NCBI GenBank assembly: GCA_038327995.1
Contig: JBBQLP010000001.1
Location: 59,229-123,228 of the forward strand
Reading direction: 5' to 3'
DNA: 64,000 nt
Origin: CAIOYC01 sp038327995
GTDB taxonomy: Bacteria; Pseudomonadota; Alphaproteobacteria; Caulobacterales; Caulobacteraceae
How positions within the stretch are numbered: the first letter of the stretch is position 1; the number at the start of each line of letters is the position of its first letter. Below the pieces are notes generated by a model. The model worked only from the letters and a program-made list of their open reading frames with translations, was not told where the DNA came from and ran no database searches. Positions 8,470-17,189 of the stretch are shown here, in pieces. A program made the position numbers and the translations under genes.

Positions 8470-9434
8470 GTAGTCTCTCCGAACAGGCCGAGGCTACCCC
8501 CCGCCGAGCGATGGAAGGCCAATTTCGATTCGTACTCCATCGGGTCCTTGGGCCGGACCATCGCCCCTACCGCACCCCTGTCCCAGTCGATCAGACGAGT
8601 CAGGAAGAACCGCATGGCCGAGCCTCTCGCGAGGATCGGTAGGGCCTCGCGCTCGGCAGGGCTGAGGGCGCGGATGCTTTGATACCCGGCGACGAGGGCG
8701 CGGGCATGGGTGAAGTTGAACGACCCGTCTGCCTCGAAACACCAGGCGTTCAGGCACACACCAAGGTCGTAGGCGAGCGCGTCTTCGCAGGCGAAATAGA
8801 AGTCAATCGCGGCGGCGAACTTTCCATCGGCGAAGAAGACGTTGTCGGGAAAGAAATCCGCGTGGATCACTCCGCTCGGCAGGCCCGAGGGCCATGCGGT
8901 GGCGAGTTCGGCGAGGTCGGACGCGATCATTGCCCCAAGGCCAACCCTCAGCGCCTCGGCGCTGGCCGTTCGCCCCTCGAATAGGCCCGTCCAGGACGCC
9001 TGACCCAGATCATTAGGACGCTGGCCGCCGAAGCCCTCCGCCGCCGTGTGCAGACGCGCCAGCCCGACCCCGGCTTCCCGACAGTGGCCAGCATTAGGCC
9101 TGCGAACAGACAGGCCAGACAGGAAGGTGACAAGCGCCGCCGGTTTGCCGCGAAGCCGCTTAAGAGCCGAACCCGAGCGATCAACAACGGGCGTGGGGCA
9201 GGGGAAACCCCGCGCCGCTAGCCACTGCATCAGATCAATGAAATAGGGTAGTTCCGCCTCGCGCACCCGCCGCTCATAGACCGTCAAAATGAACCGACCC
9301 CGCTCGGTCTCCAGCAGGAAGTTGGAGTTCTCCACCCCCTCTGCAATTCCTTTGAATGACAGAGGTGCGCCGAGGTCAAAATCCCCCAGGAAGGCCCCAA
9401 GCTCGGCGTCGGTGATATCGGTATAAACGGCCAC
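8466..9434 (-). CDS. thrB: Homoserine kinase (ThrB type II, APH fold)
   Basis: A 322-residue homoserine kinase of threonine biosynthesis, of the aminoglycoside-phosphotransferase-like type. MAVYTDITDAEL and GVENSNFLLET are typical of the family. The kinase catalytic loop is VIHADFFPDNVFF with His191, Asp193 and Asn198, and the metal-binding Asp211 lies in AIDFYFACEDALAYDL. The start codon is GTG at 9434. It lies between ispH (30 bp gap) and rnhA (4 bp overlap) in one minus-strand operon. Confidence 0.95.
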   Translation of the reverse strand: MAVYTDITDAELGAFLGDFDLGAPLSFKGIAEGVENSNFLLETERGRFILTVYERRVREAELPYFIDLMQWLAARGFPCPTPVVDRSGSALKRLRGKPAALVTFLSGLSVRRPNAGHCREAGVGLARLHTAAEGFGGQRPNDLGQASWTGLFEGRTASAEALRVGLGAMIASDLAELATAWPSGLPSGVIHADFFPDNVFFADGKFAAAIDFYFACEDALAYDLGVCLNAWCFEADGSFNFTHARALVAGYQSIRALSPAEREALPILARGSAMRFFLTRLIDWDRGAVGAMVRPKDPMEYESKLAFHRSAGGSLGLFGETT

Positions 9435-9464
9435 GCCGCTTGATCGAGGAGGTGGGGGGCGGCG

Positions 9465-10439
9465 TCAAGCCGTCTGATCCATCAGGACGCGGGGCAGTTT
9501 GAAGGTGATCGTCTCGGGCCGCGCCTCGATTTCCTCGACGGTCACGTTGAAGCTAAACGCAAGTGTGTCGAGCACCCCCTGCACCAGCACTTCCGGGGCC
9601 GAGGCGCCGGCCGTCAGACCAAGCACACGCACCCCCGCCAGCATTTCCGGTTCCAGCCCCGAAACGTCGTCGATCAAGCGCGCATCCCGCGCGCCCGAAC
9701 GTAAGGCCACCTCCACCAACCGAAGCGAGTTGGAGGAAGCTCGTGATCCAATGACCAGCACCAGATCGCACCCCTTCGCCAGTCGCTTGATAGCCTCCTG
9801 ACGATTGGTGGTGGCGTAGCAGATGTCCTCTCGGTGCGGCCCGGCCATGGCCGGAAAGCGGCAGCGTAGGGCGTCCACCATCTCGATGGTGTCGTCCACC
9901 GACAGGGTGGTCTGGGTAATGTAGGCGAGGTTGGCGGGGTCGCGCGGCTGGAAGGCGAGGGCGTCGTCGAGTGTCTCCAGCAGCGTTATGCTTCCTTCCG
10001 GCAATTGACCGAGGGTGCCAAGCACCTCCGGGTGGCCGGCGTGGCCGATCAGCACGATCTCTCGCCCGGCTTCGAAATGGCGCTCGGCGTCGACGTGCAC
10101 CTTGGAGACCAGAGGACAGGTGGCGTCGAGATAAAGCATATTGCGTCTTCCCGCCTCGGCAGTGGCTGATTTGGGAGCGCCGTGGGCGGAGAAGATAACC
10201 GGGCGGTCGGCCGGACATTCGGAGATTTCCTCCACGAACACAGCGCCGAGCTTGCTCAGGCGTTCAACCACGTGGCGGTTGTGCACGATCTCGTGGCGCA
10301 CGTAGACCGGCGCGCCGTACTTCTCGATGGCGCGCTCCACGATCTGAATGGCCCGATCAACTCCGGCGCAGAAGCCGCGCGGACTGGCCAGGCGGACGAT
10401 GAGCGTGGGGCGGAGGAGTGCGGCGTCCATGCGCCACAT
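9465..10439 (-). CDS. ispH: 4-hydroxy-3-methylbut-2-enyl diphosphate reductase
   Basis: IspH carries out the last step of the MEP pathway, making IPP and DMAPP. The three cluster-binding cysteines are visible at Cys24 (SPRGFCAGVDRAI), Cys108 (LDATCPLVSKVH) and Cys207 (EDICYATTNRQEA). The substrate-binding histidines occur in RHEIVHN and IGHAGHPEV, and the SRASSNSLRLVEVA motif is present. The protein is about 324 residues, normal for the family. ATG at 10439 or, three codons later, ATG at 10430 could be the start. IspE is encoded about 48 kb away in the same window, so the pathway genes are not clustered. Confidence 0.97.
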   Translation of the reverse strand: MWRMDAALLRPTLIVRLASPRGFCAGVDRAIQIVERAIEKYGAPVYVRHEIVHNRHVVERLSKLGAVFVEEISECPADRPVIFSAHGAPKSATAEAGRRNMLYLDATCPLVSKVHVDAERHFEAGREIVLIGHAGHPEVLGTLGQLPEGSITLLETLDDALAFQPRDPANLAYITQTTLSVDDTIEMVDALRCRFPAMAGPHREDICYATTNRQEAIKRLAKGCDLVLVIGSRASSNSLRLVEVALRSGARDARLIDDVSGLEPEMLAGVRVLGLTAGASAPEVLVQGVLDTLAFSFNVTVEEIEARPETITFKLPRVLMDQTA

Positions 10440-10542
10440 TTAGGCGACGGCGCGTTCATTCGCCAGCGTGGCGGTTTGCCTTCGTTGCGGCGCAATCGTG
10501 ATGGGGTTATGGAGGGTCGTCCACCACCCGGAAAACCTTTCA

Positions 10543-11241
10543 ATGCGTCGCTTCCTTTTCCTGTTCCTCGGTGTAGCGCTTCTCGGCGCCGTGCCCGCCG
10601 TCAACAAGGCCCACGCCTCACCACAGGGTGAGGATGACGCGCGCCGACAGGCCGAGGCCGACGCCGAGAAGAAGAAGAAGGCCAAGGATAAAGAGTGGAA
10701 CGTCGGTCAGGCGCCGTTGCCTTCGGTGAAGAACGCCGGACCTTGCCCCTATGTGAAGGTGCTCTATGACGCCGCGCGCTATATGGAATTGAAGGACGGT
10801 AAGGAGACCTCCAGCGCAGTGGGCTGGACCGGCGAGATCCAGAACGTGCGCTCTGCCTGCCAGTATAAAAGCGGCGACCCGATCCACGTGCAGACCTCTA
10901 TTGCCTTTGCACTGGGTCGGGGACCGCAGGCGCAGGGCAGCTCGAAGGACTATCGCTACTGGGTGGCTGTGACGACGCGCAATTCCGCAGTGCTCAACAA
11001 GCAGTATTTCGATCTTGTCGGCGAGTTCCAGCCCGGCCAGGACCGGATCAATGTGGTGGATCGCCTGCAGGACATCGTCATCCCCCGCGCCAATCCGACC
11101 GTCTCGGGCGCGAGTTTCGAAGTTCTGATCGGCTTCGACGTGTCGCCTGAGATGGCCGAGTTCAATCGCCTCGGCAAACGCTTCCGGGTCTCCACTCCGG
11201 CGGTGGCGCAGGCCGAGACGAGCGCGCCCGGCGAAAGATGA
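10543..11241 (+). CDS. Secreted conserved protein, unknown function, coupled to argS
   Basis: A 232-residue protein with an N-terminal signal peptide (MRRFLFLFLGVALLGAVPA, cleavage probably after HAS). A short charged stretch follows (DDARRQAEADAEKKKKAKDKEW) and then a globular domain with three cysteines. NAGPCPYVKVLYDAARYMEL and the GWTGEIQNVRSACQYK region look like a beta-rich periplasmic domain that I do not recognise beyond caulobacterial relatives. Its stop codon overlaps the argS start (ATGA), so the two are translationally coupled, although a functional link is not obvious. ATG 10543 was chosen because it begins the signal peptide. Confidence 0.8.
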   Translation: MRRFLFLFLGVALLGAVPAVNKAHASPQGEDDARRQAEADAEKKKKAKDKEWNVGQAPLPSVKNAGPCPYVKVLYDAARYMELKDGKETSSAVGWTGEIQNVRSACQYKSGDPIHVQTSIAFALGRGPQAQGSSKDYRYWVAVTTRNSAVLNKQYFDLVGEFQPGQDRINVVDRLQDIVIPRANPTVSGASFEVLIGFDVSPEMAEFNRLGKRFRVSTPAVAQAETSAPGER

Positions 11242-12998
11242 GCGACCTGAAGACCCGCCTCGGCGAGGCGGTATCGGCAGCCTTCGGAGCAGAAGGGCTG
11301 CCACACGAGCTTGGCCGCGTGACGGCCTCCGACCGTCCCGACCTCGCCGATTTCCAGTCTAACGGGGCCCTTGCCGCCGCCCAGCAGGCCAAGGCCAACC
11401 CGCGTGAGATCGCCGAGCGGGTGCGAATGCGTCTGGCCGCCGACCCGCGCTTTGCTGCCGTGGAGGTGGCCGGGCCGGGATTCATCAACCTCAAGCTCAC
11501 CGACGCCGCGCTGGCGGAGCGGGTTAGTGAGATCTCGGCCGATCCGCGCAATGGGGCTGAGACGGTGATCGCGCCGCGCCGGGTGCTGGTGGACTACGCG
11601 GGACCCAACGTCGCCAAGGCCATGCACGTCGGGCACCTGCGCTCGTCGATCATCGGTGAGTCCATCAAGCGGCTGTTCCGCTTTCGGGGCGACACCGTGG
11701 CGGGGGACGCCCACTTCGGCGACTGGGGCTTCCAGATGGGGCTCCTCATCACCGCCGTGTCGGACGAACGCCCCGACCTTCCCTTCCTCGCCGAGGGGGA
11801 CGGACCCTTTCCGGCTGAGAGCCCGGTGACGCTGGAGGATCTGGAACGCCTCTATCCCCTGGCCGCGGGGCGGGCCAAGACCGACATCGAATACAGGGAA
11901 CGGGCGCGGCGTGCGACGGCGGCGCTGCAGGATCGCCGCCCCGGCTATCTCGCCCTTTGGCGGCATTTCGTGAGCGTGACTCGCACGGCGCTAGAGCGCG
12001 AGTTCCATGCACTGGGCATCGATTTCGACTACTGGAAGGGCGAGAGCGACGCCGATTCCTACCTCGAATGGATGGAGGCCGACCTTCGCGCCAAGGGCCT
12101 CCTGATCCCCGATCAGGGCGCCGAGATCGTCCGCATCGCCCGCGAAGGCGACAAGCGCGAGTTGCCGCCGCTGATCGTGGTCTCCTCCGAAGGCTCGGCC
12201 ATGTATGGCGCCACCGATCTGGCGACGATCCTTGACCGCAAGGCCAGCTTTCAGCCCGACTTAATTCTCTACGTGGTCGATCAGCGGCAGGCCGACCATT
12301 TTGAGCAGGTGTTCCGCGCCGCCTATCTCGCCGACTATGTGCCGCAGGGCACGCTTGAGCACATCGGCTTCGGCACCATGAACGGGACCGACGGAAAGCC
12401 CTTCAAGACCCGCGAAGGGGGAGTGCTGAAACTCGGCGACCTGATCACCATGACGGTGGACAAGGCGCGCGAACGGTTGCGCGAGGTGGGGCTGGGCGCC
12501 GAGCTTGCGCCCGCCGAGTTCGAGGCCACGGCGCACAAGGTGGCGGTGGCGGCGCTGAAGTTCGCCGACCTCTCCAACTATCGCGGCACCAGCTACGTGT
12601 TCGACCTCGACCGCTTCACCAGCTTCGAGGGCAAGACTGGCCCTTATCTGCTGTATCAGGCCGTGCGGATCAAATCGCTCCTGCGCCGGGCTGACGAGGT
12701 GGGTGCCAAGGCGGGCCCGATCCTGATCGCCGAGCCTGCGGAACGCGATCTCGTCCTGACCCTCGACGCTTTCGAGCAGGCGCTGGCCGACGCTTATGAC
12801 AAGCGCGCTCCCAACGCGATAGCCGAGCACGCCTACCGATTGGCGCAGAGTTTCTCGAAGTTCTACGCTGCCTGCCCGGTGCTGGCGGCGGGCGATGAGG
12901 CGAGCAAGCGTTCCCGAATCTCACTGGCGCAGATCACGCTGGCGCAACTCGAACGCGCGCTGGACGTGCTTGGCGTCGAGACGCCTGATCGGATGTAG
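11238..12998 (+). CDS. argS: Arginyl-tRNA synthetase
   Basis: A 586-residue class I aminoacyl-tRNA synthetase. It has the ArgRS N-terminal additional domain (about 1-110), the HIGH-like motif in NVAKAMHVGHLRSSIIGES, the QADHFEQVFRAAYLADY helix, and the C-terminal anticodon-binding DALR domain (about 450-586). The KMSK loop is degenerate (REGGVLKLGDLI), as in many ArgRS enzymes. The start overlaps the stop of the upstream secreted-protein gene by 4 bp. Confidence 0.97.
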   Translation: MSDLKTRLGEAVSAAFGAEGLPHELGRVTASDRPDLADFQSNGALAAAQQAKANPREIAERVRMRLAADPRFAAVEVAGPGFINLKLTDAALAERVSEISADPRNGAETVIAPRRVLVDYAGPNVAKAMHVGHLRSSIIGESIKRLFRFRGDTVAGDAHFGDWGFQMGLLITAVSDERPDLPFLAEGDGPFPAESPVTLEDLERLYPLAAGRAKTDIEYRERARRATAALQDRRPGYLALWRHFVSVTRTALEREFHALGIDFDYWKGESDADSYLEWMEADLRAKGLLIPDQGAEIVRIAREGDKRELPPLIVVSSEGSAMYGATDLATILDRKASFQPDLILYVVDQRQADHFEQVFRAAYLADYVPQGTLEHIGFGTMNGTDGKPFKTREGGVLKLGDLITMTVDKARERLREVGLGAELAPAEFEATAHKVAVAALKFADLSNYRGTSYVFDLDRFTSFEGKTGPYLLYQAVRIKSLLRRADEVGAKAGPILIAEPAERDLVLTLDAFEQALADAYDKRAPNAIAEHAYRLAQSFSKFYAACPVLAAGDEASKRSRISLAQITLAQLERALDVLGVETPDRM

Positions 12999-13056
12999 GC
13001 GGTCGACCTTTATATTCCCTGGTCTTCGCTAGACTCGCTGGGATGGGTCCTCTCCC

Positions 13057-14205
13057 TCAGCCGGCCAACACCCGCGCGATCACCGCGAACACCTTCGCCG
13101 TCTCACTCTGCGGCTCTGAGACCATGAGCGGCCTACCGTCGTCGCCGGACTGGCGGAGTGCGATGTCGATGGGGATTTCGCCAAGGAAGGGGGCGCCGAT
13201 CTCCGCCGCCATCTGCTTCGCACCTCCCCGCCCGAAAATCTCGATGGGTGCGCCGCCAGCGGGGTTGGGGAAGTAGGCCATGTTCTCGATCACGCCGAGG
13301 ACCTCCACCCCGGTCTTGCGGAACATCTCGGCCCCGCGCCGCACGTCGATCAGGGCCACGGGTTGAGGGGTGGAGACGATCACCACCCCGTCGACCGCTA
13401 CCTTCTGCGCCATGGTGAGGAGGATATCGCCGGTGCCGGGGGGTAAGTCGATGACCAAAATATCGAGAGGCTCGGCCTCGGCTCCCCATGCCACGTCGTT
13501 CAGAAGCTGGGTCACGGCGGAAGAGGCCATGGGTCCGCGCCAGATCATCGGCGCGCCCTCGTCGACGATCAGGCCGATGGAGATGCACTTCACCCCATGC
13601 GCCTCAGGTGGGACCAGCTTCTTGTCGGCGTTCATCTCCGGCTGGGCGCTGAGGCCCATCATGCGCGGCAGCGAGGGGCCATAGACATCGGCGTCAACCA
13701 GCCCTGTGCGCAATCCCATCGCGGCAAAGGCGCAGGCGAGGTTGACCGCCACGGTGGACTTTCCGACCCCGCCTTTGCCCGACGCCACGGCGATAAGCCG
13801 CTTGACGTGCGGAGGCTTGATGGCGGTGGGCGGGCGGGGCTGAAGCTGGGCGTGCCGGTCCTCGCTCACCCGGGCGCCGCGCCGCACGCGGGTGACGCCC
13901 GGGGCGGGCGGGGTCTCGCCCTCGGCCGTCAGCACCACCTGCGCCTGCTGCACGCCGGGCAGGGCGCGCAGCACAGCTTCGGCCTGTTGGCGGGCGGCGG
14001 CGTAGAGATCGATGTGGTCCGGTGCGACCTCGAGCATGAAGCCGACGCGACCCTCGCGGATGAGCAAGCCCCGCACCAGCCCGGCGGCGCTCAGCCCTTG
14101 GCCGGAGCGCGGGTCGATCACAGCGTCGAGCGCCTGCATCACAGCCTTGCGGTCAAGGGGGGGTGAATCTGCGGGAGTGCGGTCAAAGCGGGAAATCGTG
14201 GTCAT
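13057..14205 (-). CDS. apbC: Mrp/ApbC-family Fe-S cluster carrier P-loop ATPase
   Basis: A 382-residue protein with an N-terminal MIP18/DUF59-like domain (about 20-100) and a ParA/MinD-like NTPase domain. The deviant Walker A motif is VASGKGGVGKST (about 138-149), followed by LVDADVYGPSLPRMMG and the switch DILVIDLPPGTGD. A conserved C-x-x-C pair, usual in the C-terminal part of many Mrp proteins, is not visible; the region reads IENMAYFPNPAGG. That is worth noting, because the CxxC binds the bridging cluster in characterised members. Probable role: Fe-S cluster delivery in the cytoplasm. Confidence 0.88.
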   Translation of the reverse strand: MTTISRFDRTPADSPPLDRKAVMQALDAVIDPRSGQGLSAAGLVRGLLIREGRVGFMLEVAPDHIDLYAAARQQAEAVLRALPGVQQAQVVLTAEGETPPAPGVTRVRRGARVSEDRHAQLQPRPPTAIKPPHVKRLIAVASGKGGVGKSTVAVNLACAFAAMGLRTGLVDADVYGPSLPRMMGLSAQPEMNADKKLVPPEAHGVKCISIGLIVDEGAPMIWRGPMASSAVTQLLNDVAWGAEAEPLDILVIDLPPGTGDILLTMAQKVAVDGVVIVSTPQPVALIDVRRGAEMFRKTGVEVLGVIENMAYFPNPAGGAPIEIFGRGGAKQMAAEIGAPFLGEIPIDIALRQSGDDGRPLMVSEPQSETAKVFAVIARVLAG

Positions 14206-14214
14206 GGCGGGCTT

Positions 14215-15126
14215 TTACGCCGGGTTTTCGCGATCGTCGCGGACGAACTCGGCCTCGGTGTAGCCCTGGAAGTAGAGCAGGGCGGTCAGGTCGAAATGAT
14301 CCACCCGCGCATCGGCCTCGACGGCGACTACGGGTTTAGCGCGATAGGCGACCCCGAGCCCTGAAGCGCGGATCATGTCGAGGTCGTTGGCCCCGTCCCC
14401 CACCGCGATGGCGTCCGCCGGAGTCAAACCCAGGCGTTCGGTTTCGCTGAGCAGCGTCACCAGCTTCGCCTCTCGTCCCAAGATCGGCTCGGTCACCCGT
14501 CCGGTCAGACGGCCATCCTGGGAAAGCAGGACATTGGCGAAGTCGGCGTGGAAACCGGCGGCTCTCGCCACGCGGCTGGTGAAACTCTTGAACCCTCCCG
14601 AGACAAGCAGGCACCGCGCGCGGTTCGCGGCCATGCTCGCCGCCAGCGTCCGCGCGCCGGGATTGAGCCGCACCCGTTCAGCGTAGCAGCGACCGAGCGC
14701 CTCCAGAGGCAAGCCTTCCAGCATCGCCACCCGCTCTCGAAGCGCGCCCGCGAAGTCGAGTTCGCCGCGCATGGCCCGTTCAGTGATGGCCGAGACCTCA
14801 GCCTTGACGCCCGCGTAGCTGGCCAGTTCATCCAGGCACTCACAGCCGATGATGGTGGAGTCCATGTCAGCGATCAGCAGGCGCTTGCGGCGGCCGTCAG
14901 TGGGCTGGATGCACATATCGACCGGGAGGCCATGAAGGGCGGTTGCGGCGACGCCCCTCAAACCTGAAAGGTCGCCATTCTCGATCAGCCAGTCGCGCGC
15001 GCCTGGCCCCAAGGCGTTCCGCGCCTTGACGGACGCGCCTTGCGCCGCCACCGCTTGCTCCAGACGCGTCGCCGCTTCGTCCCGGGCGGCGGCGTCGAAC
15101 GAGACGAAGGTCAGCGCGAGGGTCAT
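14215..15126 (-). CDS. serB: Phosphoserine phosphatase
   Basis: A 303-residue HAD-family phosphatase making L-serine from phosphoserine. The nucleophile motif is LIADMDSTIIGCECLDELA with Asp87 and Asp89. Motif II is CLLVSGGFKSFT, and motif III/IV is AIAVGDGANDLDMIRASGLGVAYRAKP. The first 80 residues form the short N-terminal domain usual in alphaproteobacterial SerB. The start codon (CAT on the plus strand at 15124-15126) overlaps the start codon of the divergent miaA gene by 2 bp, so the serB promoter must lie inside miaA. It is 9 bp upstream of the Mrp-family gene, probably in one operon. Confidence 0.95.
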   Translation of the reverse strand: MTLALTFVSFDAAARDEAATRLEQAVAAQGASVKARNALGPGARDWLIENGDLSGLRGVAATALHGLPVDMCIQPTDGRRKRLLIADMDSTIIGCECLDELASYAGVKAEVSAITERAMRGELDFAGALRERVAMLEGLPLEALGRCYAERVRLNPGARTLAASMAANRARCLLVSGGFKSFTSRVARAAGFHADFANVLLSQDGRLTGRVTEPILGREAKLVTLLSETERLGLTPADAIAVGDGANDLDMIRASGLGVAYRAKPVVAVEADARVDHFDLTALLYFQGYTEAEFVRDDRENPA

Positions 15127-16117
15127 GAACGGGTTCGGCGGAGTGAGAGGTGGGCACGGCCCCAGCGTCTGGCTGATCGCCGGGCCGACCGCAAGCGGCA
15201 AGTCAGCCCTCGCACTGCGTCTGGCGGAGGAGACCGGCGGCGAAGTCGTCAACGCCGATTCCATGCAGGTCTATGCCGATCTTTCGGTGCTGACCGCCCG
15301 CCCAACGACAAAGGAGATGAGCCGCGCGCCGCACCACCTTTACGGCGTCGCGGACGGGGCCGAGGCGTGGTCGGCGGGGCGCTGGTTGCGGGCGGCGCAG
15401 GCTGTGCTGGCGGACATTGCGGCGCGGGGGAGGACTGCCGTGGTGGTCGGCGGCACGGGCCTCTATCTCGGTGCGCTCACCAAGGGTCTTTCCGACATTC
15501 CAGCCATTCCTGAGGCTGTGCGCGCACAGGCGCAGGCGCTGTTCGACGCCCAGGGCGAGGCGACCTTTCGCGCCCGGCTTGCGGACCTCGACCGCGAGGC
15601 TGAAGCTCGCATATCCCCCGCCGATCGTCAGCGGCTGACCCGCGCCTATGAGGTGGCTGCGGCGACCGGACGCTCGCTGACGGACTGGCGCAAGACCGCG
15701 ATCCCGCCCCTGTCGCAAGGTTTTCGAGCCGTGGTGCTGGAGCCCCCGCGCGCCGATCTATATGCCCGCTGCGACACACGGGTCCCCGCCATGATCGAGC
15801 ACGGGGCGCTGGAGGAGGTGAGGGCGCTCATCGACCGCAATCTCGATCTCGCCTTGCCGGTGATGAAGGCGCTGGGCGCCCGCGAGTTCACCGCTCATCT
15901 GCGGGGCGAGACCACACTCGTCGAGGCTGTCGCCCTCACCCAACAGTCCACCCGCAACTACGCCAAGCGCCAGACCACCTGGTTCCGGGGGCAGGCGGCG
16001 GACTGGCCGCGCATCGCCGCTGTCGATCACGCGGAGCAATGGGCGGCGTTGCAGGCTCTAGCCAAAAGCTTCGCTTTGGGGCTCACTGGCGAACACACGA
16101 GGGAGCAAACCACATGA
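15125..16117 (+). CDS. miaA: tRNA dimethylallyltransferase
   Basis: MiaA transfers the dimethylallyl group to A37 of tRNAs reading UNN codons. The roughly 330-residue protein has the P-loop IAGPTASGKSALA, the DSMQVYADLSVLTARP motif, RAPHHLYGVAD, VVVGGTGLYLGAL and the C-terminal QSTRNYAKRQTTWFRG. ATG at 15125 gives a normal-length N-terminus and coincides with the divergent serB start; a GTG at 15143 is also possible. The stop codon overlaps the next gene (ATGA). Its substrate DMAPP is the product of IspH. Confidence 0.93.
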   Translation: MNGFGGVRGGHGPSVWLIAGPTASGKSALALRLAEETGGEVVNADSMQVYADLSVLTARPTTKEMSRAPHHLYGVADGAEAWSAGRWLRAAQAVLADIAARGRTAVVVGGTGLYLGALTKGLSDIPAIPEAVRAQAQALFDAQGEATFRARLADLDREAEARISPADRQRLTRAYEVAAATGRSLTDWRKTAIPPLSQGFRAVVLEPPRADLYARCDTRVPAMIEHGALEEVRALIDRNLDLALPVMKALGAREFTAHLRGETTLVEAVALTQQSTRNYAKRQTTWFRGQAADWPRIAAVDHAEQWAALQALAKSFALGLTGEHTREQTT

Positions 16118-16584
16118 GACTTGCACTTTTGAGCACTGCCGCGCTGCTCGCCGCCGGAACACTTGCACGCGCTGAGGTTCCGATACACGGCCCGCCCGCT
16201 ACAGCGGCGGCGATCCTCAAGGCCGACCGCGACTTCTCCGCCCTGTCGGTCAGCCAGGGAACCGCCAAAGCCTTCCGCGACACCGTGGATCCGACCGATA
16301 GCCGGGCCTTCGCGGGTGTCGGCGATCCGGTGCGCGGGTCCGCCGCCATCTTTGCACAATACGTCAAGGACTCCCCTCCGGGGACGAGCCTGACCTGGGA
16401 GCCCAGCGAGGCGTTCGCCGGGACCGGCGACATGGGCGTCACCTGGGGCCGCTGGACCTTCACCCTGCCGAAGGGCGCGGGCAAGAACGTCACCGGGCGC
16501 TACGTCACCGTCTGGCGCAAGGACGGGGCCGGGGTGTGGAAGGCGCTGATCGACATCGGCAGCCCGGACCCCGCTACCCCCTGA
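16114..16584 (+). CDS. Secreted NTF2-like (SnoaL/DUF4440) protein
   Basis: A 156-residue protein with a signal peptide (MRLALLSTAALLAAGTLARA) and a mature domain of the NTF2-like superfamily. AAAILKADRDFSALSVSQGTAKAF is the first helix, the DPVRGSAAIFAQYVKD segment follows, then the beta sheet GVTWGRWTFTLP and TGRYVTVWRKDGAGVWKALIDIG. Such domains bind small ligands or act as enzymes; nothing here names a substrate. It is translationally coupled to miaA (4 bp overlap) and overlaps the convergent DUF924 gene by 11 bp. Confidence 0.82.
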   Translation: MRLALLSTAALLAAGTLARAEVPIHGPPATAAAILKADRDFSALSVSQGTAKAFRDTVDPTDSRAFAGVGDPVRGSAAIFAQYVKDSPPGTSLTWEPSEAFAGTGDMGVTWGRWTFTLPKGAGKNVTGRYVTVWRKDGAGVWKALIDIGSPDPATP

Positions 16585-17125
16585 AGCCGCCCTCGGCCAG
16601 GAACTCGGCTTCTTCGGGCGTGGTGTCGCGGCCCATCACGGCGTTGCGGTGCGGAAAGCGCCCGAAGCGGGAAACGATACCGTGGTGCATGACGGCATAT
16701 TTGATCAGGTCCTCGTCGCTGTGCGCGCGGAACAGGTTCATCGAGCGGCGCTGGTCAGACGCATCTTCGGAATGCTCGAACGGCATATAGAAGAAGACGC
16801 GCAAGCTGGCGTCCACTGCCCGGTCGTGACCGCTAGCTAGCGCCCAGTCCGCCGCGTGGCGCGCCATGGCGTCGGTGGCGAAGGCGTGGGCCGAGCCGCG
16901 ATAGAGGTTGCGGGGGAACTGATCCAGGCAAAGCACCAGGGCCAGCGCCCCGTGCGGCGTCTCGGCCCAGTCAGCGTATTCGCCCCTCGCCGCCGCCAGA
17001 TGCACCGCCTCGAACCGGTCCCGGATCTCCTGGTCGAACGCCTCGTCCTTTTTGAACCATTGCCTCGGACCCGCATCGCGCCAGAAGTCGACGATCTCGG
17101 TGGACAGAGGCGGTTCGATGGACAT
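16574..17125 (-). CDS. DUF924 family protein
   Basis: A 183-residue, all-helical protein of the DUF924 family. Typical segments are EIVDFWRDAGPRQWFKKDEAFD, LALVLCLDQFPRNLYRGSAHAFATD, FFYMPFEHSEDASDQRRSMNLF and HHGIVSRFGRFPHRNAVMGR with the C-terminal TPEEAEFL. The family resembles TPR folds and has no proven function. ATG at 17125 was chosen because the sequence before it is low-complexity and unconserved. It is probably cotranscribed with the methyltransferase gene 64 bp upstream. Confidence 0.9.
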   Translation of the reverse strand: MSIEPPLSTEIVDFWRDAGPRQWFKKDEAFDQEIRDRFEAVHLAAARGEYADWAETPHGALALVLCLDQFPRNLYRGSAHAFATDAMARHAADWALASGHDRAVDASLRVFFYMPFEHSEDASDQRRSMNLFRAHSDEDLIKYAVMHHGIVSRFGRFPHRNAVMGRDTTPEEAEFLAEGGFRG

Positions 17126-17189
17126 GGCGGCTCCTTGGGGATGCGAAGATGGGGGTGCGCGTTCATCCGCCAAACGGCTGTGCGCGGCA

